A stretch of 64,000 bases of DNA from a bacterium endosymbiont of Escarpia laminata (GCA_003660235.1 QGON01000053.1:1-64000), one strand, 5' to 3'. Numbered from the stretch's first letter, positions 23,383-32,756 are shown. Notes: generated from the letters alone by a model not told the origin. Made by a program: numbers and translations.

Positions 23383-24009
23383 ATGGAAGCATTCGTCGAA
23401 GACAGGCTCGATCTGGGCATTCTTTATGGCACCGACGGTGGTCCGGTGTTCCGTACCACCATCATTCCCGCCGCATCAGGCCGCGAAGACCGCAACATCA
23501 ACTGGAGTGAAGAGGGTGGCGCCTGGGAACTCGGTGACCGTCAGATGTTGCGCTCAACGCTTAGATACATCATCGGCTTCTTCCGCAAACGCCGGGGCCG
23601 CGCAGTGGGGTTCCGCTGGAAAAACTGGGCAGACTATATTCTGGATACCCAGACCATCGCCACCGCCGACGGCATCCTGACCGATTTCCAGATCACCAAA
23701 ACCGAAAGCGACGGGCTGGGCACCGATTACGTCCGGCGCATCCGCAAGCCGGTTGCCGGAACCGTCAACGTCTATTTCGGCACCACTCAACAGATGAGCG
23801 GCTGGACCGTCGACACTACCACCGGCATCATCACATTCACCACCCCTCCGCCTGACCTGACAGATATCCGCTGCTCCTGTGAGTACGACCTGCCGGTCAG
23901 GTTCAATACCGACCACCTGCCCATGCGATTTGATGCCCTGCGGGCCAGCGACAGTGAAGCCGCCTACTACCTGCCGCCGTTGCCGATCATTCTGGACAAG
24001 AGCCAATGA
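23383..24009 (+). CDS. Distal tail protein, DUF2460 (GTA gp12-like)
   Basis: This 208-residue protein matches DUF2460, the distal tail/baseplate ring protein of GTA-like tails. Landmarks: an N-terminal TTIIPAASGREDRNINWSEE, then RTLRYIIGFFRKRRGRAVGF (as in STLRYIIGFFRKRRGRAVGF), and RWKNWADYILDTQTIATADG. The end PLPIILDKSQ closes the domain. It begins 1 bp after the tape measure stop and overlaps the next gene by 4 bp. It is the first of four GTA-type tail-tip genes. Confidence 0.85.
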   Translation: MEAFVEDRLDLGILYGTDGGPVFRTTIIPAASGREDRNINWSEEGGAWELGDRQMLRSTLRYIIGFFRKRRGRAVGFRWKNWADYILDTQTIATADGILTDFQITKTESDGLGTDYVRRIRKPVAGTVNVYFGTTQQMSGWTVDTTTGIITFTTPPPDLTDIRCSCEYDLPVRFNTDHLPMRFDALRASDSEAAYYLPPLPIILDKSQ

Positions 24010-24803
24010 GCGTAACCACCCGGACAACGATCTGGGATTTCACCCTGCTCAACAGTGAGGTGAAGCGATTCACTGAGTTTGATCGTGATCTCACCGTCGG
24101 TGGCCAGACCTACCAGAGCGCCTACGGCTATATCCCGAGCGCGATCCAGAAGGGCGTCGATGCCAGCACGGACAACATGGAGACCTCCGGCCCGATCAAT
24201 ATCAACGGCGTGGATGAGGACGACCTGCGGGCGGGTCTGTACGACGCCGCCAAGGTCAAGATCCGCCTGGTCGATTGGATCGACCCGGACGGTCAGCCGC
24301 AATATATCCTGCTCGAAGGGCGCCTGGGCAAAGTCACCCACGGCGACGATGCTTTCAAGGCCGAGTTGCTCGGGCTGACAAAGTTGCTGCAACAGACCAT
24401 CGGCCGCTCCTACCTGCCGACCTGTGACGCTGACCTGGGAGATGCCCGCTGTGGTGTCACCGTCACGCCGGTGGCTGTAACCGTAACCGCCACCACCAGC
24501 CTGCGACTGTTCGAGGACTCAACCCTGGGACAGGCAGACGATCATTTCACTACCGGCCTGCTGACCTGGCAGACCGGCGGCAATGCCGGATTCAAAGCGG
24601 ACGTGAAACGGTTCCTGGCCGGTGGTTCGATTGAACTCTATGAACCGGCAGCTTACGACATCTACCTCGGCGATACCGCGTTGATTCAAGAGGGTTGCGA
24701 CAAAACCAAGGACACCTGCCGCGATCGGTTCAATAACATCATCAACTACCGGGGGTTCCCGTTTATCCCCGGCATGTCTGAGGTTTTGCGGGGGGTATCA
24801 TGA
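24006..24803 (+). CDS. Tail hub protein, DUF2163 (GTA gp13 / lambda gpL-like), Fe-S candidate
   Basis: This 265-residue protein matches DUF2163/phage_BR0599. The C-terminal region has the conserved Cys pairs LPTCDADLGDARCGV and EGCDKTKDTC, then FNNIINYRGFPFIPG. Lambda gpL and GTA hub proteins hold an iron-sulfur cluster with such cysteines, so one is expected here. It sits between the distal tail and peptidase genes, with ATGA overlaps on both sides. It probably forms the hub that joins the tape measure to the tip. Confidence 0.85.
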   Translation: MSVTTRTTIWDFTLLNSEVKRFTEFDRDLTVGGQTYQSAYGYIPSAIQKGVDASTDNMETSGPININGVDEDDLRAGLYDAAKVKIRLVDWIDPDGQPQYILLEGRLGKVTHGDDAFKAELLGLTKLLQQTIGRSYLPTCDADLGDARCGVTVTPVAVTVTATTSLRLFEDSTLGQADDHFTTGLLTWQTGGNAGFKADVKRFLAGGSIELYEPAAYDIYLGDTALIQEGCDKTKDTCRDRFNNIINYRGFPFIPGMSEVLRGVS

Positions 24804-25216
24804 GCGTGACACCTGATCAGGTCATCGCAGAGGCCCGCACCTGGGTCGGCACACCCTTCGGTCACCAGGGCCGCATCAAAGGTCGCCGGGTCGATTGTGC
24901 CGGGGTGATTATCGGCGTGGCCCGTGCGCTGGGTTTGAGTCAATTCGATTCCCGTGACTATGGCCGCTCCCCGAATCCCGAGCGCATGGGCGCCATCTTG
25001 CGCAGTGAACTGATCGAAATCCCGGTCATCGATGCAGAACCAGGTTGTGTGTTTTGGATGGCGTTCGATGCCGATCCGCAGCACGTCGCCATCTATACCG
25101 GAACCAATCTGATTCACGCCTATTCAATGGCTGAAAAATGCGTTGAACACCGGATGGATTCTCAACTGAGAACAAAGATCCGCGCGGCATTTCAATTCAA
25201 AAAGGTCGATTACTGA
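24800..25216 (+). CDS. NlpC/P60 tail-tip peptidase (GTA gp14-like)
   Basis: This 138-residue protein belongs to the NlpC/P60 cysteine peptidases that open a hole in peptidoglycan at infection. The catalytic Cys33 is in GRRVDCAGVI, and the His is in PQHVAIYTGTNLIHAY (His95 most likely). GTA tail tips carry the same domain in this position. It starts by ATGA overlap with the hub gene, and its stop overlaps the host-specificity gene by 1 base. It corresponds to the N-terminal peptidase portion of lambda gpK. Confidence 0.85.
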   Translation: MSVTPDQVIAEARTWVGTPFGHQGRIKGRRVDCAGVIIGVARALGLSQFDSRDYGRSPNPERMGAILRSELIEIPVIDAEPGCVFWMAFDADPQHVAIYTGTNLIHAYSMAEKCVEHRMDSQLRTKIRAAFQFKKVDY

Positions 25217-28200
25217 TGGCGATTCTAGCGATTGCAGCCATCGGCGCCGGTATCGGTGGCACATTGATTCCCGCAGGCATACTGGGCATGTCCGGTGCCG
25301 CAATCGGTTGGGCAGCCGGCTCGATCATCGGCAACTACCTGTTTGCGCCAGAGATGCCTGATGTAAACCAGCAGGGTCCAAGAGTCACCGACGACAAAGT
25401 GACGAACTCATCCTACGGCGTCGGTCGGGTAAAGGGCTACGGCACATACCCGACTGCGGGTAATGTGTTTGATCAATCCAGTCTCTACGAGATCGAGCAT
25501 ACAGAGACCTTCGAGGCAGGCAAAGGCGGTGGTGGTGGCTCAGTCACTAACACCACATGGACCTATGAGCGGGATATTGCCGTCGGACTGGGAGAGGGGC
25601 CAATCGGTGGCATTCTGCAGATCTGGGCAAACGAAGACCTGATCTATGACGCTACGCCAGACGCAACCGTAGTGCGCCCGGACTGGCTGCGGATGAAAGT
25701 CTACCTGGGTTCTGAAACCCAGGAGCCAGACCCAACACTCCAAGCGCTGCATGGCGCCACAGATACCCCGGCCTATCGCGGTGAAGCCTATGTCGTTTTC
25801 AGTCGCTATTATCTAGCAAATCATGGGCAAAACCCATCATTCAGGTTCGTTGTCGCCCGTAGTGCTGCACTTTCGCATCCAATCACCAATACTCGGTTGT
25901 CAGAACAAAATCACACGCTCGGGGCTCTCGGGAAAGCGCTGAAGATGCCGTCGGGCTTGGCTATCTATGCGTATAACAGACCGCTGGCATCTTCTGGAAA
26001 TATCGCTGTTGCGATGTCTCTGGACACGCAGCTCCCACAGTTTGAGATTGCCGCGCCATATAGTGAGGCGTATGGATATTTTGGCGCTATGAATGTAATT
26101 TCTCTCTGCTCATATGATGGCAGTGGATATGGTTCTCATATTGTTGGAAAAATTGGCGGCGGATCAAATTATCGAGTGGGCGTTTTTGATGCTATTTCCG
26201 GCGCTCTGGTGGACATGACGACGATTGCAGGCGGCTCATTAACGTATGTGAAGCATATTTATTCTGCAAGCCCAAGTGGTTTTGATCTATTCTCTATTCA
26301 TCTCGCCCAAACGTCTATATTAGAGCTGCAGGGTAGTGAGTACGTCAGAGTGGGGGTTATGTGGTTTAGGACTGGCTGGCTGAACAGCGAGTATATGGGC
26401 GCAGTCAGACCCGATACAGAAGACCTTTATATTCCGATACAGTTTGGTGCTGACGAGGCCATAGCCATTCGTCGCAAGGGCGCGAATACATACAGCTACG
26501 TAGAACTCACCTCACTTGATTCTGGTATCAGTGCGCCACAGAACTTTGTTTTTGACAGCGTCAGAGCTTTGACATGGGCTATCTGTGCAACAACAACTCA
26601 CGGGGCAGCTAGTCCTGTGCTCATATCGATCAACGCCTCCGGCACCATCGTTGATGTTGTGGATTTTTTTACTGACTATGGGCTAACAGAAATTATCAGT
26701 GGGAGACAAAATCATGCCGATTTTGACGATTCCACAGGGTGTATCTATTTCGGTTATGGCGAAGCGAAAATACTTGCATGGAATACGACAACGATGGCTG
26801 CACCCGATGAATATTCAGGGGGGTATTTCCCTGATCAGATCATCTACCATCACCAAACAGATAAAATTTACTCATTTGTGCAGATGCTGTGGGTGGACTC
26901 TCGTAATGCGTCCGTGAGTTCAACGCGGACCAATGCGCTAACCAGTAACCCTGTATCGTTGCAATCCGTCGTTGAGGATATCTGCTCAGAGACTGATCTT
27001 GAAATAGCAGAGATCGATGCAGCGCAGCTGGTGAGTTACAACGTAACCGGTTACCGCAGATCCGGGCGGATGCCAGCGCGGTCGATCATCAACCCGCTGC
27101 GACAGGCGTTTCTGTTTGACATTGTTGACCTCGGCGGCCAACTGCTGTTTCAACCGCACGGTTCCGGCACTGTGATTAATCTCACGGAAGATGAGCTCGG
27201 TGCGCACGCTTATGGAACTCAACCCCCTGAAAAACTGACCCCGGTCAGAACACCGATTGAAGAGCTGCCCTCTGAATTGTCCTTGACCTATATCAACCCT
27301 GATCGATTCTACGAGAACGGGGTTCAGTCACAGCGCCGCCTCGCCTCGACAAACCGCAACACCAAACAGGTCGTTATTCCGCTGGTGTTGACCGATGACC
27401 AGGCCGCGAAAATCGTTGATTCCCTGCTGCACCTGGCGCACATCGAGGCCGTGGCCTATTCACTGTCCCTGCTGCCGTCACGACTCGGCATCAACGGCGG
27501 CGATATCCTGAACGTGCCGAAGGGTAGCAGAAACCATATTGTCCGGGCCGGGCAGATCACATTCGAGGGTGGCTATATCAAAGTGCAGGGCGTCCGCCAC
27601 GACAGCGACGCCCGTACATCCTACGCCCAGGGCGGCAGCGCTCCAGTGGTCACCACCACGATTGCTGCGGGCGGCGTGGCCCTGGCCTGGGTGCTGGATA
27701 TCCCTGCACTCAGATATCAGGATCACGATCCGGGTGTTTACGTTGCCGCATCGTCCTACAGCGTTGGCTGGCGCGGTGGTGAGCTGTTCCGCTCGTTGAG
27801 CGGGAGTGATTTCTACTCCCTGATCCCGCTGCCGGTTTCCGTTGTCGGGTTCTGCGAAACGGTGCCCGCCGATGTTTACCCGAACCGATGGGACACCACA
27901 AACACATTGACTATCACTCTGCTCTCCGGGGATCTTTTTTCCGCATCAGACGCAAACCTGTTGGCCGGCAGCAATGCCGCAGCCTGGGGCGCGCCTGGCC
28001 GGTGGGAGATCGTCCAGTATGGCGCGGTGACCGAGCAACCGGACGGCACATTTACCGTATCACGTCTCCTGCGAGGTCGCCGTGGTACAGACTGGGCCAT
28101 GGGTCAACATGTGGTGGGCGATGTGTTTATCCCCTTGAGCACGTCGAACGTCCGCAGGGTGAAGGGCGACACCACCGAGATCGGCAGCACGTTTGACTAT

Positions 28201-28623
28201 CGCGGGGTGACGTTCGGCGAGTCGATCAATGCCCCGACTGTCGTGACAAAGCAGTTTTCTCATGCCGGGCATGGAATCAAACCCTGGGGACCGGCGCACC
28301 TCGCTGTATCAGAGGGCGGTGGTGGCGATCTGGCGATCAGCTGGCTGCGGCGCGGGCGGATGCCGGCGGCCCCACTAGGGACACCGCCGCTGGTTGAGGA
28401 GTCTGAGCGATACGAGATCGATATCTATGACGGTGACACGGTGGTTCGGACGATCACAGATACGCCGACAGCAAACGGATCAGTCGTCACGCCTGGCAGT
28501 CAATTAGCGCTATACGATGGGGCTGATCGGGCTATTGATAACGTCGTTGATTTCGGCTGCCGGGGGTACCAGATATCAGCCGTAATCGGGCGGGGCTATC
28601 CGAGTGACCTATTCAATGGGTGA
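25216..28623 (+). CDS. Tail tip / host-specificity protein (gpJ / GTA gp15-like) with an inserted domain
   Basis: This 1135-residue protein probably contacts the host receptor. The start has a Gly/Ala-rich hydrophobic region (IGGTLIPAGILGMSGAAIGW). Then follow GTA-gp15-type segments (ATYERDIAVGLGEGPIGGIL-like, read here as TWTYERDIAVGLGEGPIGGI), and later ALPSELSLTYINPDRFYENG-like, read ELPSELSLTYINPDRFY. Between about residues 215 and 570 lies an unusual insertion, rich in Ser, Gly and Tyr with repeated strand motifs (VGVFDAISGALVDMTTIAGG, DLYIPIQFGADEAIAIRRKG), resembling beta-propeller blades. Its DNA (about 25860-26930) is visibly more AT-rich than the flanks. It may be the receptor-binding module. 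Confidence 0.8.
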   Translation: MAILAIAAIGAGIGGTLIPAGILGMSGAAIGWAAGSIIGNYLFAPEMPDVNQQGPRVTDDKVTNSSYGVGRVKGYGTYPTAGNVFDQSSLYEIEHTETFEAGKGGGGGSVTNTTWTYERDIAVGLGEGPIGGILQIWANEDLIYDATPDATVVRPDWLRMKVYLGSETQEPDPTLQALHGATDTPAYRGEAYVVFSRYYLANHGQNPSFRFVVARSAALSHPITNTRLSEQNHTLGALGKALKMPSGLAIYAYNRPLASSGNIAVAMSLDTQLPQFEIAAPYSEAYGYFGAMNVISLCSYDGSGYGSHIVGKIGGGSNYRVGVFDAISGALVDMTTIAGGSLTYVKHIYSASPSGFDLFSIHLAQTSILELQGSEYVRVGVMWFRTGWLNSEYMGAVRPDTEDLYIPIQFGADEAIAIRRKGANTYSYVELTSLDSGISAPQNFVFDSVRALTWAICATTTHGAASPVLISINASGTIVDVVDFFTDYGLTEIISGRQNHADFDDSTGCIYFGYGEAKILAWNTTTMAAPDEYSGGYFPDQIIYHHQTDKIYSFVQMLWVDSRNASVSSTRTNALTSNPVSLQSVVEDICSETDLEIAEIDAAQLVSYNVTGYRRSGRMPARSIINPLRQAFLFDIVDLGGQLLFQPHGSGTVINLTEDELGAHAYGTQPPEKLTPVRTPIEELPSELSLTYINPDRFYENGVQSQRRLASTNRNTKQVVIPLVLTDDQAAKIVDSLLHLAHIEAVAYSLSLLPSRLGINGGDILNVPKGSRNHIVRAGQITFEGGYIKVQGVRHDSDARTSYAQGGSAPVVTTTIAAGGVALAWVLDIPALRYQDHDPGVYVAASSYSVGWRGGELFRSLSGSDFYSLIPLPVSVVGFCETVPADVYPNRWDTTNTLTITLLSGDLFSASDANLLAGSNAAAWGAPGRWEIVQYGAVTEQPDGTFTVSRLLRGRRGTDWAMGQHVVGDVFIPLSTSNVRRVKGDTTEIGSTFDYRGVTFGESINAPTVVTKQFSHAGHGIKPWGPAHLAVSEGGGGDLAISWLRRGRMPAAPLGTPPLVEESERYEIDIYDGDTVVRTITDTPTANGSVVTPGSQLALYDGADRAIDNVVDFGCRGYQISAVIGRGYPSDLFNG

Positions 28624-28936
28624 CTCGACAAACACCTGGAGCAGCATCACTCTCGCGTCAAGTGGCGCCATCGATTTTGCCGGGCCGCAGCATATCTCTA
28701 TCACCCGTGACGGCACCACTGGAGAGTGCCGTACCTACATCGACGGCGGAGCCGCAATCATTGCGAGCTCAACGACGAACGGCACCTACGTCGGGCCAAA
28801 CACCAAATCAGCCCTGGCCTGCGATATGGATGTAGAGGTCGCAAACGAATGCTATCGCGGAGGCATGCAGCACGTCGCCGTGTGGGAAAACCAGGTAATG
28901 ACCGCAGCAGAGGCTGCTCGATTGAATCCATTTTGA
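28616..28936 (+). CDS. LamG-like tail fragment, 106 residues
   Basis: The protein resembles the C-terminal half of a LamG/concanavalin-like domain: PQHISITRDGTTGECRTYID, then ASSTTNGTYVG and AVWENQVMTAAEAARLNPF. The usual first strands are missing, so it is a fragment or half-domain. The ATG at 28616 is preferred to the GTG at 28604; both lie within the end of the gpJ-like gene. It may be a tail fibre remnant. Confidence 0.55.
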   Translation: MGDSTNTWSSITLASSGAIDFAGPQHISITRDGTTGECRTYIDGGAAIIASSTTNGTYVGPNTKSALACDMDVEVANECYRGGMQHVAVWENQVMTAAEAARLNPF

Positions 28937-28948
28937 GGTAGATAGGCG

Positions 28949-29281
28949 ATGAGTAGAGGATATGTAGACGGGCAGCAGAGCCCTGACGTAACGATCAACG
29001 GGCTGACCATGGGTCTGGTCACCATCGACCTGTCAGCCGGTGGCAGCATCAACATGACTGATGCGGAGTTCAATCACGCGATATTCAACCTCACGGGAAC
29101 GCTAACCGCAAACGCTATCCTGGTGGTGCCGGACGACAGCAAGATCTACCACGTCATGAACGCCACGACCGGGGCTTTCACTGTCGAGGTAAAAACCGCA
29201 GCGGGAACCGGCATCACCGTCACCCAGGGCAATAATGCAGTTTTGGTGTGTGATGGTGTGAACGTGGTGCAGTTTGCTTGA
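28949..29281 (+). CDS. Tail fibre/spike-like small protein, 110 residues
   Basis: The 110-residue protein is beta-rich. Its C-terminal part, FNLTGTLTANAILVVPDDSK, then GAFTVEVKTAAGTGITVTQG and NAVLVCDGVNVVQF, is a pattern common in phage tail-fibre ends. It lies in the tail tip region and probably forms a small virion appendage. Nothing else identifies it. Confidence 0.6.
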   Translation: MSRGYVDGQQSPDVTINGLTMGLVTIDLSAGGSINMTDAEFNHAIFNLTGTLTANAILVVPDDSKIYHVMNATTGAFTVEVKTAAGTGITVTQGNNAVLVCDGVNVVQFA

Positions 29282-29320
29282 TTTATCGCGCTCCTGCGTG
29301 AAATTTTGGTGGGTTGTCAA

Positions 29321-29926
29321 ATGAACAAACGGCGCTGTTTTCTTCTCCATGGGTATAATGTAGATAATGGTGGGGCTGAAACTGTAGAAAAATTAGTTCC
29401 CTATATTGCCGCTGCTGGTTTCGATCCTGTTTGTATTGATTACGGGCATTTCAATTTGATTGATGTCCGGGTTAACAATGATGATGTTGGATCCAGGCTG
29501 GTGCAAATGATCAGGCCTGGAGACGTATTCATAGGTCATTCGAATGGTTGTGCTATCGCAGCAATGGCCATCGAAGCGGGTGCGCCATTTGCTCGTGGAG
29601 TGATGATCCACCCGGCACTCCAGTCGTTCTGGTCTCCGCCGTTGGATCATCCCATCGAACAGGTGGCCGTCTTCAGTCGGTGGAGTGATTATGCAACCTG
29701 GAGCGCCTTCCTGCTCCGTGTATTCAGCCCTGGGCGTCTGGTCTGGGGTAGGCATATTTGGGGCGCCATGGGAGCTACCGGGCCTCTATCGAAAGATCCG
29801 CGCATAGTTAACAAAGAGGGCGCGCACTTCCATTCGAACGGGTTCAAAGATCCTGAGAAATGGTGTCCGGTCTGGGTTGATACGCTGACTGAGTCATGTG
29901 AAAAGTCGTCCGAGATTGGATTATGA
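29321..29926 (+). CDS. Alpha/beta hydrolase-like protein next to attR
   Basis: From ATG 29321 this 201-residue protein has the alpha/beta hydrolase plan: CFLLHGYNVDNGGAETVEKL (oxyanion region HG), FDPVCIDYG, and the nucleophile elbow FIGHSNGCAIAAMAIEAG with Ser74. A final His may be in NKEGAHFHSNGF. The substrate is unknown. A TTG at 29306 would add five residues but has no better ribosome-binding site. It is the last gene before the attachment site, a typical location for lysogenic conversion cargo; a lipase/esterase role in lysis is also possible. Confidence 0.65.
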   Translation: MNKRRCFLLHGYNVDNGGAETVEKLVPYIAAAGFDPVCIDYGHFNLIDVRVNNDDVGSRLVQMIRPGDVFIGHSNGCAIAAMAIEAGAPFARGVMIHPALQSFWSPPLDHPIEQVAVFSRWSDYATWSAFLLRVFSPGRLVWGRHIWGAMGATGPLSKDPRIVNKEGAHFHSNGFKDPEKWCPVWVDTLTESCEKSSEIGL

Positions 29927-29933
29927 CGCGTCC

Positions 29934-30017
29934 CTACGTGAAATCTGGGCGGGTTTGTGGGTGGTTGGGCTGTGGATTTCGCTGTGCCCATTCGAGCTAC
30001 GCAAAAACTACGCAAAG
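29934..30017. repeat. CTACG repeats, candidate integrase arm-type sites
   Basis: CTACGCAAAA (29997-30006) and CTACGCAAAG (30008-30017) are direct repeats 11 bp apart, and CTACGTGAAA (29934-29943) is a third, related copy. They lie 70-155 bp inside the tRNA-Leu fragment, where tyrosine integrases bind arm sites with their N-terminal domain. The integrase is not in the window, so this is positional inference. The 29927-30247 stretch has no other supported gene. Confidence 0.5.
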
Positions 30018-30087
30018 GGGTCAAAAAGACGCAGTTTAGGCGCATTGAGTGCCAATAAAATCAATAAGTTAGCTATCAACAAGGAAC

Positions 30088-30141
30088 TTAAAATCTCTCG
30101 ACCTTTGGGTCGTGCCGGTTCGATTCCGGCTCCGGGCACCA
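30088..30141 (+). other. tRNA-Leu(TAA) 3' fragment, prophage attachment site (att)
   Basis: The 3' half of a tRNA-Leu is clear: anticodon loop CTTAAAA with TAA (30089-30091), the long variable arm CGACC-TTT-GGGTCG, a T arm GCCGGTTCGATTCCGGC and acceptor TCCGGGCACCA ending at 30141. No 5' half precedes it: the sequence upstream does not pair with the acceptor stem. This is what integration in a tRNA gene leaves at the far prophage end. The intact gene should lie at the other end, outside the window. The hairpin CTACCC...GGGTAG (30147-30165) follows, probably the old tRNA terminator. Confidence 0.8.
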
Positions 30142-30247
30142 TTCCTCTACCCGTCATATGGGTAGTATCTAATTCCTCATTCCAACCTGCCCACACTTGG
30201 CTATACTGCGGGAAACGCTTCTATAAGTTTCCTCACGGAAGTAGGCA

Positions 30248-30625
30248 ATGGCCCGGCAAACTAAACGTCCCGTATTTCTCAATCTGCTTCAGATCAAACT
30301 GCCTGCTGCGGCTCTCTTGTCCGTTGCCCATCGGGCTACAGGCATTGTGATGTTTCTGCTGATTCCTTTTTGCATCTATCTGCTTGAGATGTCCGTATCC
30401 GATGAAACAGGCTTTCAACGGGTTTTGGCAATGATCGACAGTTTGCCTTTTCAAATACTGCTGTTTCTGATGCTTTGGATTCTGCTGCATCATCTGCTGG
30501 CTGGCATTCGTTATCTCTTGATTGATATGGACCTTGGTGTGGATAGAATTGTCGCCCGTAAGAGTGCCTGGCTGGTGATTTTCAGTGGATTTGCTTCGGC
30601 TTCCCTCTTGGGAGCGCTTTTGTGA
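30248..30625 (+). CDS. sdhC: Succinate dehydrogenase cytochrome b556 subunit SdhC
   Basis: This membrane anchor of complex II binds haem b and quinone with SdhD. The 125-residue protein has three TM helices and the family motifs LLSVAHRATGIVMF (the Ser-x-x-His-Arg stretch) and HHLLAGIRYLLID (haem-ligand His region). It begins the operon sdhCDAB; its stop overlaps the sdhD start by 4 bp. It is the first host gene after the prophage attachment site. Confidence 0.92.
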   Translation: MARQTKRPVFLNLLQIKLPAAALLSVAHRATGIVMFLLIPFCIYLLEMSVSDETGFQRVLAMIDSLPFQILLFLMLWILLHHLLAGIRYLLIDMDLGVDRIVARKSAWLVIFSGFASASLLGALL

Positions 30626-30966
30626 GCCGAAGCATCTCGGGGCTTCGCGCCTGGATCTTCCAACGCATTACTGCCATCTATCTGGCGGTCTTTGTGCCGA
30701 TAGCATTGGGATATTTGCTTTTTTACCCAGTAACGAGCTATCAGCCATGGGTCGAACTTCTCAGTTCTCCCTGGGTAAATACTTCTCTCTTACTGTTCGT
30801 TTTCGCAATCCTGCTGCATGGGTGGATCGGTATCAGGGATGTGGTGATTGACTACGTTCAAGCGTTCTCAGCTCGGATGCTGCTGTTGGTTCTGGTTGGG
30901 CTGGGACTGGTTGCCTGTGGGGTCTGGGCTGCACGTATCCTGTTTAACGTAAAAGGTGTGGTATGA
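30622..30966 (+). CDS. sdhD: Succinate dehydrogenase membrane subunit SdhD
   Basis: The second membrane anchor of complex II, 114 residues and three TM helices. Motifs include [15 protein letters not shown] and [16 protein letters not shown]; the His of LLHGW lies in the position of the haem-binding residue. It overlaps sdhC (ATGA-type, 4 bp) and ends in the same manner with sdhA. Confidence 0.9.
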   Translation: MSRSISGLRAWIFQRITAIYLAVFVPIALGYLLFYPVTSYQPWVELLSSPWVNTSLLLFVFAILLHGWIGIRDVVIDYVQAFSARMLLLVLVGLGLVACGVWAARILFNVKGVV

Positions 30967-32726
30967 AACTTTCCCGCAGAAGATTTGACACCTTGATTCT
31001 GGGTGCCGGGGGCGCCGGTCTGCGGGCTTCACTTCAACTCGCAGAGGCTGAGGCGAGAGTTGCCGTCGTGACGAAGGTTTTTCCCACGCGCTCCCACACC
31101 GTCGCTGCGCAGGGGGGTGTCAATGCAGCCTTGGCCAATGTCTCTCCAGACAACTGGCATTGGCATATGTATGACACGGTCAAAGGCAGTGATTACCTGG
31201 GTGATCAGGATGCTATCGAGTATATGTGCCGATCTGCCTCCAGGGTTGTTTATGAGCTGGAACACTTCGGAGTCCCATTCTCCCGTCTGGAAAATGGCCG
31301 TATCTATCAGCGGGCCTTCGGCGGACAGAGTCAGAATTTCGGTGAGGGACAGGCTTCCAGAACCTGTGCGGCGGCTGACCGGACGGGGCACGCCATACTT
31401 CATTCACTCTATCAACAGAACATTCGGGCCAAGACCCATTTCTTTGACGAGTTCTTTGCGATCGACCTGATAAAAGATGATGAAGGGGTCATTCTTGGCG
31501 CCCTGGTGCTGGAGATCTCAACGGGAGAGCCGCTGCTCATCGAGGCCAAGACCACACTGATTGCCACGGGTGGTTGTGGGCAATTGTTTCGCACCAACAC
31601 CAATGCACACATCAATACCGGAGATGGCATGGCGATGGCGCTGCGGGCCGGCATCCCATTGCAGGACATGGAGTTTTTTTAGTTTCACCCCACCGGTATT
31701 GCCGGTAAGGGAATGTTGATCACAGAGGCTGCGCGGGGCGAGGGAGGCTATCTGATCAATGGTGAGGGTGAGCGGTTTATGGAACGGTATGCACCCAATG
31801 CCAAGGATCTTGCCAGCCGTGATGTGGTCAGCCGTGCCATCTCCACAGAGATACGAGAAGGGCGGGGATGTGGGCCTGACAAGGATCATGTGCTGCTCAA
31901 GGTGGATCACCTGGGAGAGGAGGTTGTTCATAAGCGGTTACCGGGTATCCGGGATCTGAGCCGGACCTTTCTCCATATTGACCCGGCCAAGGCACCGATT
32001 CCGGTCTTTCCTACTGCGCACTACGTCATGGGTGGGATTCCCTCCGACCGATATGGACAGGTGGTGGTGCCGGTACGTAACGGTCCCGAGGAGGTTATCC
32101 CTGGGCTTTACGCTGCCGGTGAATGCGCCTGCGTTTCCATTCATGGAGCTAACCGGCTGGGTGGAAACTCACTGTTGGATATTCTGGTCTTTGGACGCTC
32201 TGCCGGTAACCGCATCATCGAGTATCTGCGCGAGAATCGCTATCACCGGCAGATGAATGATGCAGGCGTGGAGAAAGCGATGGCACGACTGCAGCGCTGG
32301 AATTTGCCTGGCGAAGGTGAAACGGTCGACAATCTGCGTACAGACCTGAAGTGGGTGATGGAGGAGCACTGCGGTGTCTTCAGAAATGAGGATGTGATGC
32401 AACAAGGTGTTGCTGAATTGAAGCGTCTGCGCGAACGTCTTCCCGATGTGCGGCTGCGTGATACCAGCATGATATTCAATACTGCCAGGATCGAAGCGAT
32501 GGAACTGGAAAATCTGATGGACATAGCTATGGCCACCATGATGTCTGCAGCAGCACGAAAAGAGAGTCGTGGGGCACATTCGCGTGTTGACTACCCTGAT
32601 CGCGATGACATCAATTGGATGAAGCACAGTCTCTACTATCTTGCAGAGGACCGCCTGGATTTCAAGCCCGTCCGAACCCGCCCGTTATCAGTTGAGAGTT
32701 TTCCGCCAAAGGAGCGCGTCTATTGA
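30963..32726 (+). pseudogene. sdhA: Succinate dehydrogenase flavoprotein SdhA with in-frame amber codon
   Basis: The frame gives a 587-residue SdhA apart from one TAG at 31680-31682 (codon 240). Residues before and after match complex II flavoproteins: dinucleotide motif [19 protein letters not shown] attachment His45 in [10 protein letters not shown], then, after the stop, FHPTGIAGKGMLITEAARGE and HGANRLGGNSLLDILVFGRS. The stop replaces Gln of the conserved FFQFHPTG motif (CAG to TAG, one transition), with frame unchanged. A truncated protein would lack the active site, and the host would lack complex II. A sequence error or recent mutation is likely; readthrough would be needed otherwise. 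The SdhE maturation factor is encoded at 35068. Confidence 0.9.
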
Positions 32727-32756
32727 TCATTTTGTTTGCAGCGACCGGGTAAGCGT

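Noticed and set aside
30060-30141. A complete tRNA-Leu gene
   Set aside because: The acceptor 5' strand, D arm and 5' anticodon stem are missing; only the 3' half is present.
29898-30350. 150-codon frame across the attachment site
   Set aside because: It runs through the tRNA fragment and into sdhC in the wrong phase with no ribosome-binding site.
31680-31682. Pyrrolysine or general TAG recoding in sdhA
   Set aside because: The replaced residue is an invariant Gln reached by one base change, and other genes here end in TAG as normal stops (for example 7780).
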